This document shows, one piece after another, positions 9,531-19,371 of a stretch of DNA of 64,000 nucleotides. Both the position numbers and the translations under genes were made by a program. This DNA is from Paenibacillus sp. Root52. GTDB lineage: Bacteria > Bacillota > Bacilli > Paenibacillales > Paenibacillaceae. The notes beneath the pieces are model-generated. The model saw nothing but the letters and a program-made list of their open reading frames with translations. It did not search any database and was not told where the DNA came from. Each line of letters starts with the position of its first letter. Within the stretch, counting starts at the first letter, position 1. The stretch is taken from NCBI RefSeq assembly GCF_001426865.1, contig NZ_LMFO01000004.1, positions 114,522 to 178,521 of the forward strand. The letters are read 5' to 3'.

Positions 9531-9754
9531 ATCTACAGCAATATTTCAATAAAACCTTTTTTTAAACTCACGAAATCAAATTCCTCTTTTTTTTGTAATA
9601 TCAATCCATTTAATCCCTAAAAAGATACTCAAATGGCTTGTGAATAATTAATATCGGCATTGTCCTAATTTTAGGTAATAGTAAGATAGTCCTTTTTTTA
9701 TGGGATTATTATCCTTTTATAATTCAGATAACAAGAATTCATCATACATATAGT
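9531..9754. other. AT-rich intergenic, no gene seen
   Basis: Strongly AT-rich, with no open frame on either strand worth calling. It could hold the lost 5' part or the promoter of the 198-residue gene. Confidence 0.4.
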
Positions 9755-9755
9755 C

Positions 9756-9795
9756 AAAAAAAGAACACTTCAAGAAATGACTTTCTTGAAGTGTC
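9756..9795 (-). terminator. Rho-independent terminator after the SLH surface-protein gene
   Basis: Near-perfect stem CACTTCAAGAAA/TTTCTTGAAGTG followed on the minus strand by seven T, about 70 bases beyond the stop at 9868. Confidence 0.9.
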
Positions 9796-9867
9796 CCTAT
9801 TAATTACTTACCTTTAACCCCAACTCTGGATGAGTAACATTGTTGTTAATACGTTAATCTATATCCT

Positions 9868-12800
9868 TTACAGATACCCTAACTTATCCAATACACGCTT
9901 CAACATCACTGCTGCTTGCGCACGGGTCGCATTGCCTTGGGGTTCGAATGTTCTCGATGTCATCCCTTGAATGATTCCCTCCTGCACCGCTTTGGCGACA
10001 GAATCCTTGGATTGGATTTTCTTGTTGTCATTGAACTTCGATAAGATGGACATCGATGAAGAGTTCAGCACCGTTTGCTTACCTCCGTAATTCAAAGCAC
10101 GAACCATCATAATCGCCATCTGTTCACGAGTAATCGGACGGTCTGGCTTGAATGTTCCATCGGTATTACCTGTAATAATTCCTGCTTCAGCAGCGGCACC
10201 GATATAGGCACTTGTGATACTTCCACTACGAACGTCAGGAAAACGACTTGCAGCGGTTGGTTCCCCGCTTAATCCTAGTCCTCTAGCAACTAATTCAGCG
10301 AACTCTGCACGTGAAATGTTCTCATTTGGACGGTAGTAGGAACCATTCGGTGCACTAATGATCCATTTAGCCGAAAGCTCCTTAATGACCTCACTTGCCC
10401 AGTGTGAAGCTGTATCCGGATAACTTACAACGTTATTAATCGGAACAATCGCCTGGTTGCCGTTCAGTTGTCCTTGGATTACTACACCACTAGCAATATT
10501 TTTGAAGGAGCTAGGCACATTCGAAAGTTTAAACGTCACTGGATCAACAAAGGCAAATCCAGACGTTAAGCTAGGCGTGTTGGCAGCCAGCTGCATCGCC
10601 AATTGGCTTTTAACTTTTTGCTCTACACGCTGATCATTCGTTCCATTGTTAGCAAATACATAGACATCTGTAGAGTTAGCTAGCTTCTGCGCTCTTGCGC
10701 TTGCAATCAAACTTTCCATTGTCCCTGATGACGATACAGGAACCGTCTCTAATTGAACATAGAAGGATGGAGCGGCTGCTCCTGTGGCTGTGCTTGTGTT
10801 AATCGGTGTAATCACCGTAGAAGCACCAATCGTTCCCATGCTCCGGTTCATCGCTGCCAGATCTAGATTAGCTAGCGGCACCGTCCAGAGACGATCACCA
10901 TATTTCACACCAATCGAACCTGTACGATAGCTTACAGCCACCTGTGTCAGTGCATTCAATGGGAATCCAACAAACGCAGAGGACTCACTATCTGGGATTT
11001 CGAACACAATCGGTTGATTCAATTTCCCTGAAGCAGAAGCATATTCAAAGGACTGAATCAATTTCGTTCCATCCACATTGAACTGTCGCGTAGAGCGGTT
11101 AAAATGGGACATCGCAGGTACAGCAGAAGCTGTATTGTTGTTCATTACAAGTAACGGCTGACCATAGTTTGATGTATCCATTTCCGTCACCCAAACCGGA
11201 CGGCTTCCCGTCTGATTGTTATTGACGTTAGTATTGGTCGTCTGTTGCAATGCAAGCGGCCCGAACGCTGGTACAGTTACACTAGATGCATCCCGAATTG
11301 GGACAGCTCCAGGTACATAACTTACCGTTCCCGTCTGTGCAGTTGTGGTTGATCCAGTCCCAATAGTAGACGTATCTAATTTCAATGTCACCACCGAGCC
11401 AGAAGCTGTAGCCGATAATATCGTTGCAGTTGAACTATTCACTACGACACTGAACTGAGGCAATGTTAATGCCGCCTCTGCTTGGATTGCATCACGGAAG
11501 TTAATCTGAACCGTATCCCCCTGAATGGTAGCTGACAGGATTTTGCCGTTACCGTACGTATACGTGACTGGCGTGAGATTCAGATATCCTGCAGGATTAT
11601 TATTCAGATCCGTTAAGCGTAATGAACCCGGTACATAAGATAATGAAATATTTTGAGTATCCTTCACAGCCGAAGCCAGTGTCAAAGTAACCAGATCATC
11701 CTCGATCACCGAATCATTAACGTAGACCGGCTTGCCATCGACTAGAACGGAATACTGGCTATTCGTTGGTTTGTTCGTTGTATTCAATGGTTCATTGTAG
11801 CGAATCCATAATTTGTTACCACTGACCTCTGCGCTCTTGAACTCAGGTGGTTTGGTATCAATCGAGTTACGGACATAGAAACCACTGAATCCAGCAAGAG
11901 CTTGTCCACGTGTATCTTTTACAGGCCATGCGCCTGGTGTGTATGCAACACGAACCACTTCGCCATCCGTAATGGAACGACTGAGATTCAATGTCACAAC
12001 CGAACTTCCGTTGATCGATATGCTATTGATGCCTACAGTCGACTGATCTGCTGTTACACTGAATTGTCTCGCAGCATCACTCGAAGTAATGTACACCGTT
12101 TCAGGATAATACAACGTAATGGTACTGTAGTATGCATTTCCTTCACGCGGCTTAGACATAACGGAGTCTAACCCGTTCTCTACATCTCGAGCGCCAAATG
12201 CAGCGGCAGCATTAGAAGACTGGTCGGTCACGCGATTGCCAGTTGTGCCAGGGGCATAAGCAATCCGTACAACCTGTCCTACTGCTACTCCCGTGCCCAG
12301 TACAACATACACACTGTCACCTGAGATGTACGTGGTGCTGACACTCCGATTTTCTCCGTTCACCGTAACCGTATAACTACTGCTTAATGGGCTGGTGCTG
12401 CTAAGCCACTTGTCATACGTAAGACGAATCGTTGAATTGTCGTGCATCTTAGACGTTTTCAGCACAGGTGCTGTTGTGTCTCTGCTTATTGTTTTGAATG
12501 CCCATGAGGTTGATCCATTCAGGCCGGCAAACGTATTGCCTGCTTGATCACGGAACGTATTTGCAGGAATATCGACAACATAATTCGTATTATTCTCCAA
12601 CGAGCTGGTTGGCGTAACAATCAGCTGTCTGTTGTTCGAACTGAAGGTTGTTGTTGATGCAACCGTTGTTCCGTTTGATTTTTTGAGTGCGATCTGTCCT
12701 CGATACGTCGGATCGAGTTCCTTGCTAAACGTAACCGTTAACGTGCTGTTAAGAGCCGCATTGGTTGTTCCATTGGTAGGGGTTAACCCAGTCACCGTCA

Positions 12801-13698
12801 AGGCAGACGGATCAGACTGCACAGTGAATCCCCAATCCATACCGCTGATCGCACTGATGTCATTCCCCTGCTGATCTCGCAAAAATCCTTCAGGCATCAC
12901 GATGTAATATGTATTATTGCTGTTGAAGTTTTTGACAGGATCAATCGTAATTGTCCGAGTTCCCAGACCTTTAATTAACGAAGAACCAATAGCAATTTCT
13001 TCAAATGGTGTACCCGTAGCATTTCCTTGGAAAATCTGAAGTGTACCTACACCAGCACCGACTGGCTTATCAAATGTCATCGACACACTGGAAGCAGGTG
13101 TCACCCCAAACGCTGCATTCTGAGGGGTTTTGTTCGTAATAGATGCTGTACCTACACCATCCGTATCAAACGTCCACTCTTTGTTCAATCCCGCAAAAGC
13201 AGCAGGTTCAGCACTATCCGTGTAGACAAATGCCCCTGCATCGATCTGAACATAGTATTTTCCCCCTGGAATTGTAGCTGAAGGTTCAAGTGTTATAGTT
13301 ACAAATTGTCCCGTAGCAGGTGTTGTAGTTGAGTCATCTCCAGTTGGTGGTACTGCTGGACTGGTGATTGGCCCTGTAGTTCCAATAATTACTTGATTAC
13401 TGGATACCGGTATCGAAGCAACCACCGTATCGTCATTAACACGTTTAATCGCTACTATACCTTTGTTATCCGTAGCTTTCTGAACTGGTCTGGCGAATTC
13501 AATCACCAATGGCGTAGAGCCATCGACATTTTTCGCATTTACTCCTGGAACTGTATTTACAATTCCTTTGTTCGTCAATTCACCAGCAGCATATGTTGCC
13601 TGCTCTACTCCACTCCAGCCCATTAGCCAGCCTTGTGCGGTCAGCATCACGATGAGAATGCCAAGTAAGCCTTTTCTCGCTATTCTATTCAAGTTCAC
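9868..13698 (-). CDS. Cell-surface protein with Ig-like domains and C-terminal SLH domains
   Basis: The 1276-residue product starts at a GTG at 13698 with AAGGGGGAAG upstream. A signal peptide covers about 1-38 (ends ATYAAG). Repeated Big_5/SwmB-type Ig-like domains fill about 40-830 (recurring PxNGTTNAALNSTLTVTFSK and VRIAYAPG patterns), then a region of unclear fold. Three SLH repeats at about 1095-1276 carry ITRE-type motifs (ISRAEFAELV, ITREQMAIMM, ATRAQAAVML). SLH domains bind pyruvylated secondary cell wall polymer, so the protein is expected at the cell surface. It is one of three SLH proteins here and lies upstream of the csaB pathway genes. Confidence 0.9.
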   Translation of the reverse strand: MNLNRIARKGLLGILIVMLTAQGWLMGWSGVEQATYAAGELTNKGIVNTVPGVNAKNVDGSTPLVIEFARPVQKATDNKGIVAIKRVNDDTVVASIPVSSNQVIIGTTGPITSPAVPPTGDDSTTTPATGQFVTITLEPSATIPGGKYYVQIDAGAFVYTDSAEPAAFAGLNKEWTFDTDGVGTASITNKTPQNAAFGVTPASSVSMTFDKPVGAGVGTLQIFQGNATGTPFEEIAIGSSLIKGLGTRTITIDPVKNFNSNNTYYIVMPEGFLRDQQGNDISAISGMDWGFTVQSDPSALTVTGLTPTNGTTNAALNSTLTVTFSKELDPTYRGQIALKKSNGTTVASTTTFSSNNRQLIVTPTSSLENNTNYVVDIPANTFRDQAGNTFAGLNGSTSWAFKTISRDTTAPVLKTSKMHDNSTIRLTYDKWLSSTSPLSSSYTVTVNGENRSVSTTYISGDSVYVVLGTGVAVGQVVRIAYAPGTTGNRVTDQSSNAAAAFGARDVENGLDSVMSKPREGNAYYSTITLYYPETVYITSSDAARQFSVTADQSTVGINSISINGSSVVTLNLSRSITDGEVVRVAYTPGAWPVKDTRGQALAGFSGFYVRNSIDTKPPEFKSAEVSGNKLWIRYNEPLNTTNKPTNSQYSVLVDGKPVYVNDSVIEDDLVTLTLASAVKDTQNISLSYVPGSLRLTDLNNNPAGYLNLTPVTYTYGNGKILSATIQGDTVQINFRDAIQAEAALTLPQFSVVVNSSTATILSATASGSVVTLKLDTSTIGTGSTTTAQTGTVSYVPGAVPIRDASSVTVPAFGPLALQQTTNTNVNNNQTGSRPVWVTEMDTSNYGQPLLVMNNNTASAVPAMSHFNRSTRQFNVDGTKLIQSFEYASASGKLNQPIVFEIPDSESSAFVGFPLNALTQVAVSYRTGSIGVKYGDRLWTVPLANLDLAAMNRSMGTIGASTVITPINTSTATGAAAPSFYVQLETVPVSSSGTMESLIASARAQKLANSTDVYVFANNGTNDQRVEQKVKSQLAMQLAANTPSLTSGFAFVDPVTFKLSNVPSSFKNIASGVVIQGQLNGNQAIVPINNVVSYPDTASHWASEVIKELSAKWIISAPNGSYYRPNENISRAEFAELVARGLGLSGEPTAASRFPDVRSGSITSAYIGAAAEAGIITGNTDGTFKPDRPITREQMAIMMVRALNYGGKQTVLNSSSMSILSKFNDNKKIQSKDSVAKAVQEGIIQGMTSRTFEPQGNATRAQAAVMLKRVLDKLGYL

Positions 13699-13865
13699 TG
13701 ATCTTCCCCCTTATCCTGTATTTCTTCTCCTGTCTGATGTACAGACCTCATTATGTATGTCGGCAAAACAAGGCATTTCGATTAGATAAATGGGGTATTT
13801 TGGTATTAATTTCTGAACTTCCTGTAGAATTTCCATCGGAATGAAGCACCTACTCTCACCAAAAC

Positions 13866-13903
13866 AAAAAAGCTCCTGATTCCGTATATCGGAACCAAGA
13901 GCT
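13866..13903 (-). terminator. Rho-independent terminator of metK
   Basis: Minus-strand stem AGAGCT...GGTTCCG/CGGAATC...GGAGCT with a run of six T, about 40 bases beyond the metK stop. Confidence 0.85.
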
Positions 13904-13939
13904 CTCTTTAGATCGTTCTCATATTTTACTGGATTTAAC

Positions 13940-15142
13940 TTACAGACCTGCTTGAGATTTCAAAAGTTCTGCTTTGTCCACTTGCTCCCAAGGCACATCC
14001 AAGTCTGTACGGCCGAAGTGACCGTAAGCAGCGGTTTGTTTGTAGATTGGGCGACGCAGATCCAGCATACGGATGATGCCAGCCGGGCGAAGATCGAAGT
14101 TGTTACGTACAAGCTCAACCAATTTTTCTTCGCTGACTTTGCCTGTTCCGTATGTATCTACGTTAATCGATACCGGATTGGCTACACCAATCGCGTAAGC
14201 GAGCTGGATTTCTATTTTGTCTGCAAGACCTGCTGCTACGAGGTTTTTCGCTACGTAACGAGCTGCATATGCAGCAGAACGGTCTACTTTTGTCGGATCT
14301 TTACCAGAGAACGCACCGCCGCCGTGACGTGCATAACCTCCGTAGGTATCTACGATGATTTTACGTCCAGTCAAGCCTGCATCTCCCTGAGGTCCGCCAA
14401 TAACGAAACGTCCTGTTGGGTTGATGAAATATTTAGTCTGCTCATCCAGCAATTCGACTGGAACAACAGGCACAAGTACATGTTCTTTGATGTCCTTTTG
14501 AATCTGCTCAAGTGTGATTTCTTCCGCATGTTGCGTGGATACAACGATCGTATCAACACGTACCGGCTTATCACCGTCGTATTCAATCGTTACTTGAGTT
14601 TTACCATCTGGACGAAGATATTCAAGTGTACCGTTCTTACGCACTTCAGCCAGACGGCGTGCGATACGGTGGGATAGTGCGATTGGCAAAGGCATGAGCT
14701 CAGGTGTTTCATTCGTAGCAAAACCGAACATCAACCCTTGGTCACCAGCACCAATATTTTCTGTTTCGCGCGCAACTTGCTCTGGATCACGGTGCTCAAG
14801 AGCTGCGTTTACGCCTTGTGCGATATCAGCAGACTGCTCGTTAAGAGACGTCAGCACTGCACAAGTGTTGTAGTCAAAACCGTACTGGGCATTGGTGTAC
14901 CCAATTTCCTTAATTGTATTTCGAACGATGGACGGAATGTCCACGTATTCAGACGCTGAACTGATCTCACCAATGACAAGCACAAGACCTGTAGCTACGG
15001 AAACTTCGCAAGCCACACGAGCGTTAGGATCGTTCGCAAGGAACGCGTCCAACACGGCGTCCGAGATCTGATCGCAAATTTTATCCGGATGTCCTTCAGT
15101 TACAGACTCCGAAGTGAATAGATGCCGGCCTTTAATAGACAT
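13940..15142 (-). CDS. metK: S-adenosylmethionine synthase
   Basis: The 400-residue enzyme makes S-adenosylmethionine from methionine and ATP. Family motifs are clear: GHPDKICDQ near the N-terminus (H18, D20), [30 protein letters not shown] and the P-loop-like [17 protein letters not shown] start it at ATG 15142 (MSIKGRHLF), which has GGGAGGTT nine bases upstream; the open frame continues 16 codons further without a signal. In many Firmicutes metK is controlled by an S-box (SAM-I) riboswitch; I see no such element in the roughly 160-base leader. The gene is a single unit ending at its own terminator. Confidence 0.97.
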   Translation of the reverse strand: MSIKGRHLFTSESVTEGHPDKICDQISDAVLDAFLANDPNARVACEVSVATGLVLVIGEISSASEYVDIPSIVRNTIKEIGYTNAQYGFDYNTCAVLTSLNEQSADIAQGVNAALEHRDPEQVARETENIGAGDQGLMFGFATNETPELMPLPIALSHRIARRLAEVRKNGTLEYLRPDGKTQVTIEYDGDKPVRVDTIVVSTQHAEEITLEQIQKDIKEHVLVPVVPVELLDEQTKYFINPTGRFVIGGPQGDAGLTGRKIIVDTYGGYARHGGGAFSGKDPTKVDRSAAYAARYVAKNLVAAGLADKIEIQLAYAIGVANPVSINVDTYGTGKVSEEKLVELVRNNFDLRPAGIIRMLDLRRPIYKQTAAYGHFGRTDLDVPWEQVDKAELLKSQAGL

Positions 15143-15295
15143 TGAAGTTTCAACCTCCCATAACGAGTAGTATGGCGATTGCCCGAACAAAACATTTACG
15201 GTGGTTCGTTCACTGTACCCTCGAAGCTTTCCAGTCGGAATAAGGACGCGGAGTCCTAAGTTACGAAGATAAGGATTTTTCAGGTAATTGCCCCA

Positions 15296-15333
15296 ATAAA
15301 AAAATCAACCTTCTCCTACCATGGAAAAGGTTG
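15296..15333 (-). terminator. Rho-independent terminator, probably of the SASP gene
   Basis: Minus-strand stem CAACCTTTTCC/GGAGAAGGTTG followed by A and seven T. It lies 66 bases after the SASP stop and 160 bases before metK, so it could also act as a metK leader attenuator, but no antiterminator partner is evident. Confidence 0.85.
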
Positions 15334-15399
15334 CATATCTAACTGCCATCTTATCGTATTTGTCAAGTAGTGTCAAACCTTGTTGATATGAAGGAAAAG

Positions 15400-15675
15400 C
15401 TATAATAAGTGCTGCTCTGCCTGGCGAATCAGCCTTTTGGTAATCTCTCCACCGACCGATCCGTTCTCACGTGATGTCAGATGTCCCCAGCCTTTGTATT
15501 GACCATAAGAGTGATTGATCTCGCCCAGCTCAGAGCCAAATTCAGTATCTGCACCAGCAAGACTCCCTTTACCGCCATACCCCACATTCAGACCAAACTC
15601 CGCTGCAATCTCATACTTCATCTGATCCAGCATTTGCCGACTTTCCGGTACCACTTTACGGTTGCTTCTAGCCAT
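15400..15675 (-). CDS. Alpha/beta-type small acid-soluble spore protein
   Basis: The 91-residue protein has the family features: EIAAEFGLN, the germination-protease cleavage region, and the C-terminal block [18 protein letters not shown]. These proteins coat and protect DNA in the dormant spore and are degraded on germination. A GGAGGTG ribosome binding site lies 8 bases before the ATG. A sigma-G-like promoter lies about 115 bases upstream, fitting forespore expression. It is slightly longer than usual because of the 20-residue insert [20 protein letters not shown] between the two conserved blocks. Confidence 0.95.
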   Translation of the reverse strand: MARSNRKVVPESRQMLDQMKYEIAAEFGLNVGYGGKGSLAGADTEFGSELGEINHSYGQYKGWGHLTSRENGSVGGEITKRLIRQAEQHLL

Positions 15676-15789
15676 CGTTCCTGCACCTCCGGTTATTGGT
15701 TGTTTACAGGTTTAGATTGATCCAGAAGCAGGCTGGCTAGCCGTATAAATGTTTGTTAGAACTGGTTAATCTGCGCAATCGTTTATACA

Positions 15790-15818
15790 TAATCATGAAT
15801 AATTGCTACTACTTATGC
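15790..15818 (-). promoter_or_regulatory. Sigma-G-like promoter before the SASP gene
   Basis: On the minus strand GCATA (15814-15818) and CATGATTA (15790-15797) are 16 bases apart, close to the sigma-G consensus known for ssp genes. Confidence 0.5.
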
Positions 15819-15823
15819 ACACT

Positions 15824-16423
15824 CTATTTAAGAGTATATCCGCCGCGTACCATAACAGTCAGGCTGTATTTGTTACCATCAAGAACGGCAATACCACGCC
15901 CATCCTTTGGAAAGGAAAGCAGATGATTGGTCGGTGCCTCTTGACCATTCGTCAGGTCTACCCCGTCCGTCAGATCGGCTACACCATTCGTACCCTCACT
16001 GACGATCACAGCTTTACCGCTACGTACAATGAACTCCGCGCCAGTTGCACCGATAAGCTGTTGACCCGGCTTCACCATAACAATTTCCAATGATTCCGAA
16101 GCACCGGATACTAATGGAGGAAGCGTCGTATCTCCACCTGTGCTCCCTGTAGAAGATATAGTGGAACCTGTACCTGACCCACCTGTGTTGCCTGAACCAG
16201 CGTTGCTGTTATCACCACTATTTGTATTTCCACCTGTCGAAATTTTACCGCCTAAGGCTTGTTGAATCTGCTGATCTACATAACTTTTGGTCACCACGGG
16301 ATCATCTGCTGTTCCTGGCTGACTTGTTCCTGCACCAATTGCCGTATTGCTGTATACCGACCCAACCCACACGCCAACTCCAATGGCCAGCGCCGCCAGG
16401 GATACTTTCATATAAGGTTTCAT
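15824..16423 (-). CDS. Exported protein with Ser/Gly/Thr-rich linker, unknown
   Basis: The 199-residue product has a signal peptide (about 1-31, ends SNTAIGAG), a short helical stretch (VTKSYVDQQIQQALGG), a low-complexity Gly/Ser/Thr/Asn linker (about 60-100) and a compact C-terminal domain (about 110-199) with the motif LEIVMVKPGQQLIGATGAEF. It looks like a secreted or wall-associated protein carrying a small beta domain. It stands between the SASP gene and the 881-residue exported protein, all on the minus strand. I cannot assign a function. Confidence 0.75.
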   Translation of the reverse strand: MKPYMKVSLAALAIGVGVWVGSVYSNTAIGAGTSQPGTADDPVVTKSYVDQQIQQALGGKISTGGNTNSGDNSNAGSGNTGGSGTGSTISSTGSTGGDTTLPPLVSGASESLEIVMVKPGQQLIGATGAEFIVRSGKAVIVSEGTNGVADLTDGVDLTNGQEAPTNHLLSFPKDGRGIAVLDGNKYSLTVMVRGGYTLK

Positions 16424-16491
16424 CTGTCTATGTTCCTCCTCTGGTAATCTATCTAATATTTACTATAGAGAAAAAAGCGCGATGCGACAAG

Positions 16492-16527
16492 CAAAACCTC
16501 GCTCCGTTAAGCTAGAGACGAGGTTTC
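16492..16527 (-). terminator. Terminator-like hairpin after the 881-residue exported-protein gene
   Basis: Minus-strand AAACCTCG/CGAGGTTT stem with a 17-base loop and a short T-run, about 20 bases beyond the stop at 16545. Confidence 0.7.
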
Positions 16528-16544
16528 TTGAGTGACTCATAACA

Positions 16545-19190
16545 TTAATTATTTTGTGAATTGTTATCAACAGTGTTTTCTGGGAATCTTTCAGGTTCTT
16601 CTTCCGGTACTCGGGAAACATCATAACTATAAATTTGCTCAGCAAGCTTGATACGATTACCCTGAAATTGATCATATAAAGCCATCTTATAAGATCCACC
16701 TCTTAATTTATTGAAAATTTCATCATCAATACTCCAACTCAATGATTGATTCAAACCAGGCTTTAAATCACCTTCTAGTGAAAATTCCTTTGCAAATGTC
16801 TTTCCTGCTGAGTTATGAGTCATTTCCAAAATTAGTTTATGCTCATTTTCTCCAATATCCATATCTTCCTCTTGTGTTAAAGTGTATGACATCTCAATCT
16901 GAACAGATGCTCCACCTGTTAAATAAGCTCTAATGTTATTACCTGTAAAGGTGTAAGGGTACAAGTCAATATTACTTAATGTACTTTTTACTGTCAGAGA
17001 AGAAGGCTGAATTTCAAATGACATAGCATTCACATAAGCTGTAGCTGTAGCTTCTCCTTCACCTGTCACGAACTTATTATCAGCAATTCCTTCACCCACG
17101 ATTAGACGCATATCAGATGATGTAACACCTCTCGGTACTTTCGCCCAGAAGGTTACAACGCTCTTCTGCCCCGGCCCTGGTGCACGATCTGCTTGTTTAG
17201 CGGTTGCTTTGTAATATTGACCATCAGCTGTCTTGTAGTAACCTACCAACTTACCAAGACCACCCTGGCGTAGAGACTTGTTCGTCATTTCGAATTCAGT
17301 ATATACGATGTTGGATGAAGTACCTGGATAGATATACGTTCTACGTACACCAAGTTCGGTTTCTTTCTCGCCTGTACCTTGGGTAAAGGTCTTGCCTGCA
17401 CCAACATAAGAGAGCGGCTGGATTAAACCAGACGTACTAAGGGTAATCCAATCGTTCGTTTCCTGCTCGCTCACTTTCTCCAGCAAGGTTACTTCCAGGC
17501 GACTCATGTTGAGCTCAGACGGAATCTTGGTTATGAGATATGCCTCAGTGACCATGCCCGAACCAAGTAGCTTACCACCTTGGGCACGGATCAATTTCGT
17601 ATCGCCATCAATACGTGCGGAATCAATGGTGAACATCGCTTCCAACTCTGGTAATTGAACGGTCTTGTTCGAAGCATTACGAATGGTTACTTTCGCAGCA
17701 ATGATGTCACCGTCAGTCCATGGCAGACGCTGCAAGGAACCAACAGATACACCGAACGTACCTTTACCGTTCTTAATGACTGTCTCTGTAGTTAAGCCAT
17801 CTCCAGTAATTACTGAATCAGGAATCGTATAGATGCCCACAGGATAAGAGAACTCCAGTCCATTAGAGCCTGTATCGCCTTCCTTGTTCTCATCCTTAGT
17901 CGTTGGGGTCATGACATAGAATTTGATCTTGCTTGTATCCCCATCCCCTTGAATGGTAGAGATCAGCTTAATCGTCTTCGTTGCACCTGGTTTAAGCTTC
18001 AGATCATCCAGTGCCTTTGTCTCGATCGGATAAGCTACGCCATCTTCTGTACGAATATCTAAACCATATTTAGGAATCTTCACTTCCTTCTTGCCTTGGT
18101 TCTTAATCACCCACTGCATCGTTAGATCATACTCTTCATCCTCTACACGTGTCCGGGCAGATTCCAGCAAGGTGGATACCGGTTGTCCATCAATAGAGAT
18201 AATATTCGGTTGATTCGCTTCCGTATTCACGTTCGTTTGACTTGCTTCTGGCAATTGAAGTGCAGCTACAGGAAGTGCGGTTTTCTCTTCACCTTGTTCT
18301 TCAACAAGCAACAATTCGGATCTCTCCAATTTCCCTGCTGTAGGCAAGGAAGCAAGTAAGCTCAACGTTTTGTTCGCTTGTGCCTGAATGCTAATGCTTG
18401 CACTATCTTTGTCCAGCGTTAAGGGATAGTTCATACCGCCTGGTGTACGCAAAATCCACTTAATATTCGGGTTATCCAAAAGCTTGTAGCTGATGTTATT
18501 GAGGTTTACGCCGACTTTGACGTATCGCTTCTTATCTTCACCTGGATACACCTTAATACCGGATACCTTCACCTTCACCGCTGAATCACTTAGGCGAACG
18601 GTCTTGGTTTTGCCAGCTGGCGTAGTGATGCTATACGAAGATGGGACATTAAACTTTCCTAAAGTGCTTTCGTAATTCGGTTTACTGAAATCCCATTTGA
18701 CGATGAGGAAATTCAGATCACTTAACTTCACTTCACGTCCAACCTTCATCACATAAGTGAGTTCTACCGTGGAGCCCGGAGACACGGTCTTCTTCTCTTG
18801 ATCCTTAGCAATCAGCTTCGGAGAGAAGCTTGTCCCACCTTTGGTTTTCACTTTGCTCCAGTAATCCAGCATCATCATCGGTTTACTATCATTATTTTTG
18901 TAAGATAACGTATACGTCACCGTGTTTCCATCATCTTGAGCTAATATATTCACATCTGTTAGATGCACTGTACTACGAGCAGTAACTTTCACCGCAGGTA
19001 CGTTAGCCAGTGTATGTACGACTTCTTTGGTAGCAGATGTCTGATCCTTCTGAGTTGTATTACTATTTGCACTATTTGTCGTAGGTTTCCCCGAATCCCC
19101 CGACGTACTTGCCGCCGATACGATCCCCCCACTGGAACTGATGAACAACATACTTGATAACAAAGTCATCATGACCTTTTTATGATCCAC
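16545..19190 (-). CDS. Large exported protein, unknown function
   Basis: I choose the GTG at 19190 because GGGAGG lies 7 bases upstream; the frame runs 40 codons further without a signal. The 881-residue product has a signal peptide (MMTLLSSMLFISSSGGIVSA) and a Ser/Thr/Asn-rich region (about 30-60). Repeated beta-sandwich-like modules follow, with a recurring pattern of the type GDxxxxxxTIRNASNKTVQLPELE. No SLH or sorting motif is present, so it is either released or held by another partner. The C-terminus is acidic and Asn-rich. Its place inside the S-layer block and its own terminator suggest a surface role. Confidence 0.8.
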   Translation of the reverse strand: MDHKKVMMTLLSSMLFISSSGGIVSAASTSGDSGKPTTNSANSNTTQKDQTSATKEVVHTLANVPAVKVTARSTVHLTDVNILAQDDGNTVTYTLSYKNNDSKPMMMLDYWSKVKTKGGTSFSPKLIAKDQEKKTVSPGSTVELTYVMKVGREVKLSDLNFLIVKWDFSKPNYESTLGKFNVPSSYSITTPAGKTKTVRLSDSAVKVKVSGIKVYPGEDKKRYVKVGVNLNNISYKLLDNPNIKWILRTPGGMNYPLTLDKDSASISIQAQANKTLSLLASLPTAGKLERSELLLVEEQGEEKTALPVAALQLPEASQTNVNTEANQPNIISIDGQPVSTLLESARTRVEDEEYDLTMQWVIKNQGKKEVKIPKYGLDIRTEDGVAYPIETKALDDLKLKPGATKTIKLISTIQGDGDTSKIKFYVMTPTTKDENKEGDTGSNGLEFSYPVGIYTIPDSVITGDGLTTETVIKNGKGTFGVSVGSLQRLPWTDGDIIAAKVTIRNASNKTVQLPELEAMFTIDSARIDGDTKLIRAQGGKLLGSGMVTEAYLITKIPSELNMSRLEVTLLEKVSEQETNDWITLSTSGLIQPLSYVGAGKTFTQGTGEKETELGVRRTYIYPGTSSNIVYTEFEMTNKSLRQGGLGKLVGYYKTADGQYYKATAKQADRAPGPGQKSVVTFWAKVPRGVTSSDMRLIVGEGIADNKFVTGEGEATATAYVNAMSFEIQPSSLTVKSTLSNIDLYPYTFTGNNIRAYLTGGASVQIEMSYTLTQEEDMDIGENEHKLILEMTHNSAGKTFAKEFSLEGDLKPGLNQSLSWSIDDEIFNKLRGGSYKMALYDQFQGNRIKLAEQIYSYDVSRVPEEEPERFPENTVDNNSQNN

Positions 19191-19289
19191 TTCCAAACCT
19201 CCCATAAGTTGCTTGTTGCTATATAGTATAAACGTTTGGGAAGGCGAGAAAGTTACGATGTTGTTTAATTTGATATTATCTAAAACAAT

Positions 19290-19329
19290 AAAACACCCTC
19301 TTAGCAACATATAGCTAGGAGGGTGTTTA
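19290..19329 (-). terminator. Rho-independent terminator of the S-layer gene
   Basis: Minus-strand stem AACACCCTC/GAGGGTGTT with an 18-base loop and a T-rich tail, about 43 bases beyond the stop at 19372. Confidence 0.8.
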
Positions 19330-19371
19330 CCATATTATTTAACATAAATAATATTCTTATTTCAGAAAGTA

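Noticed and set aside
15143..15400. SAM-I riboswitch before metK
   Set aside because: The core motifs are missing; only a terminator and a short hairpin are present.
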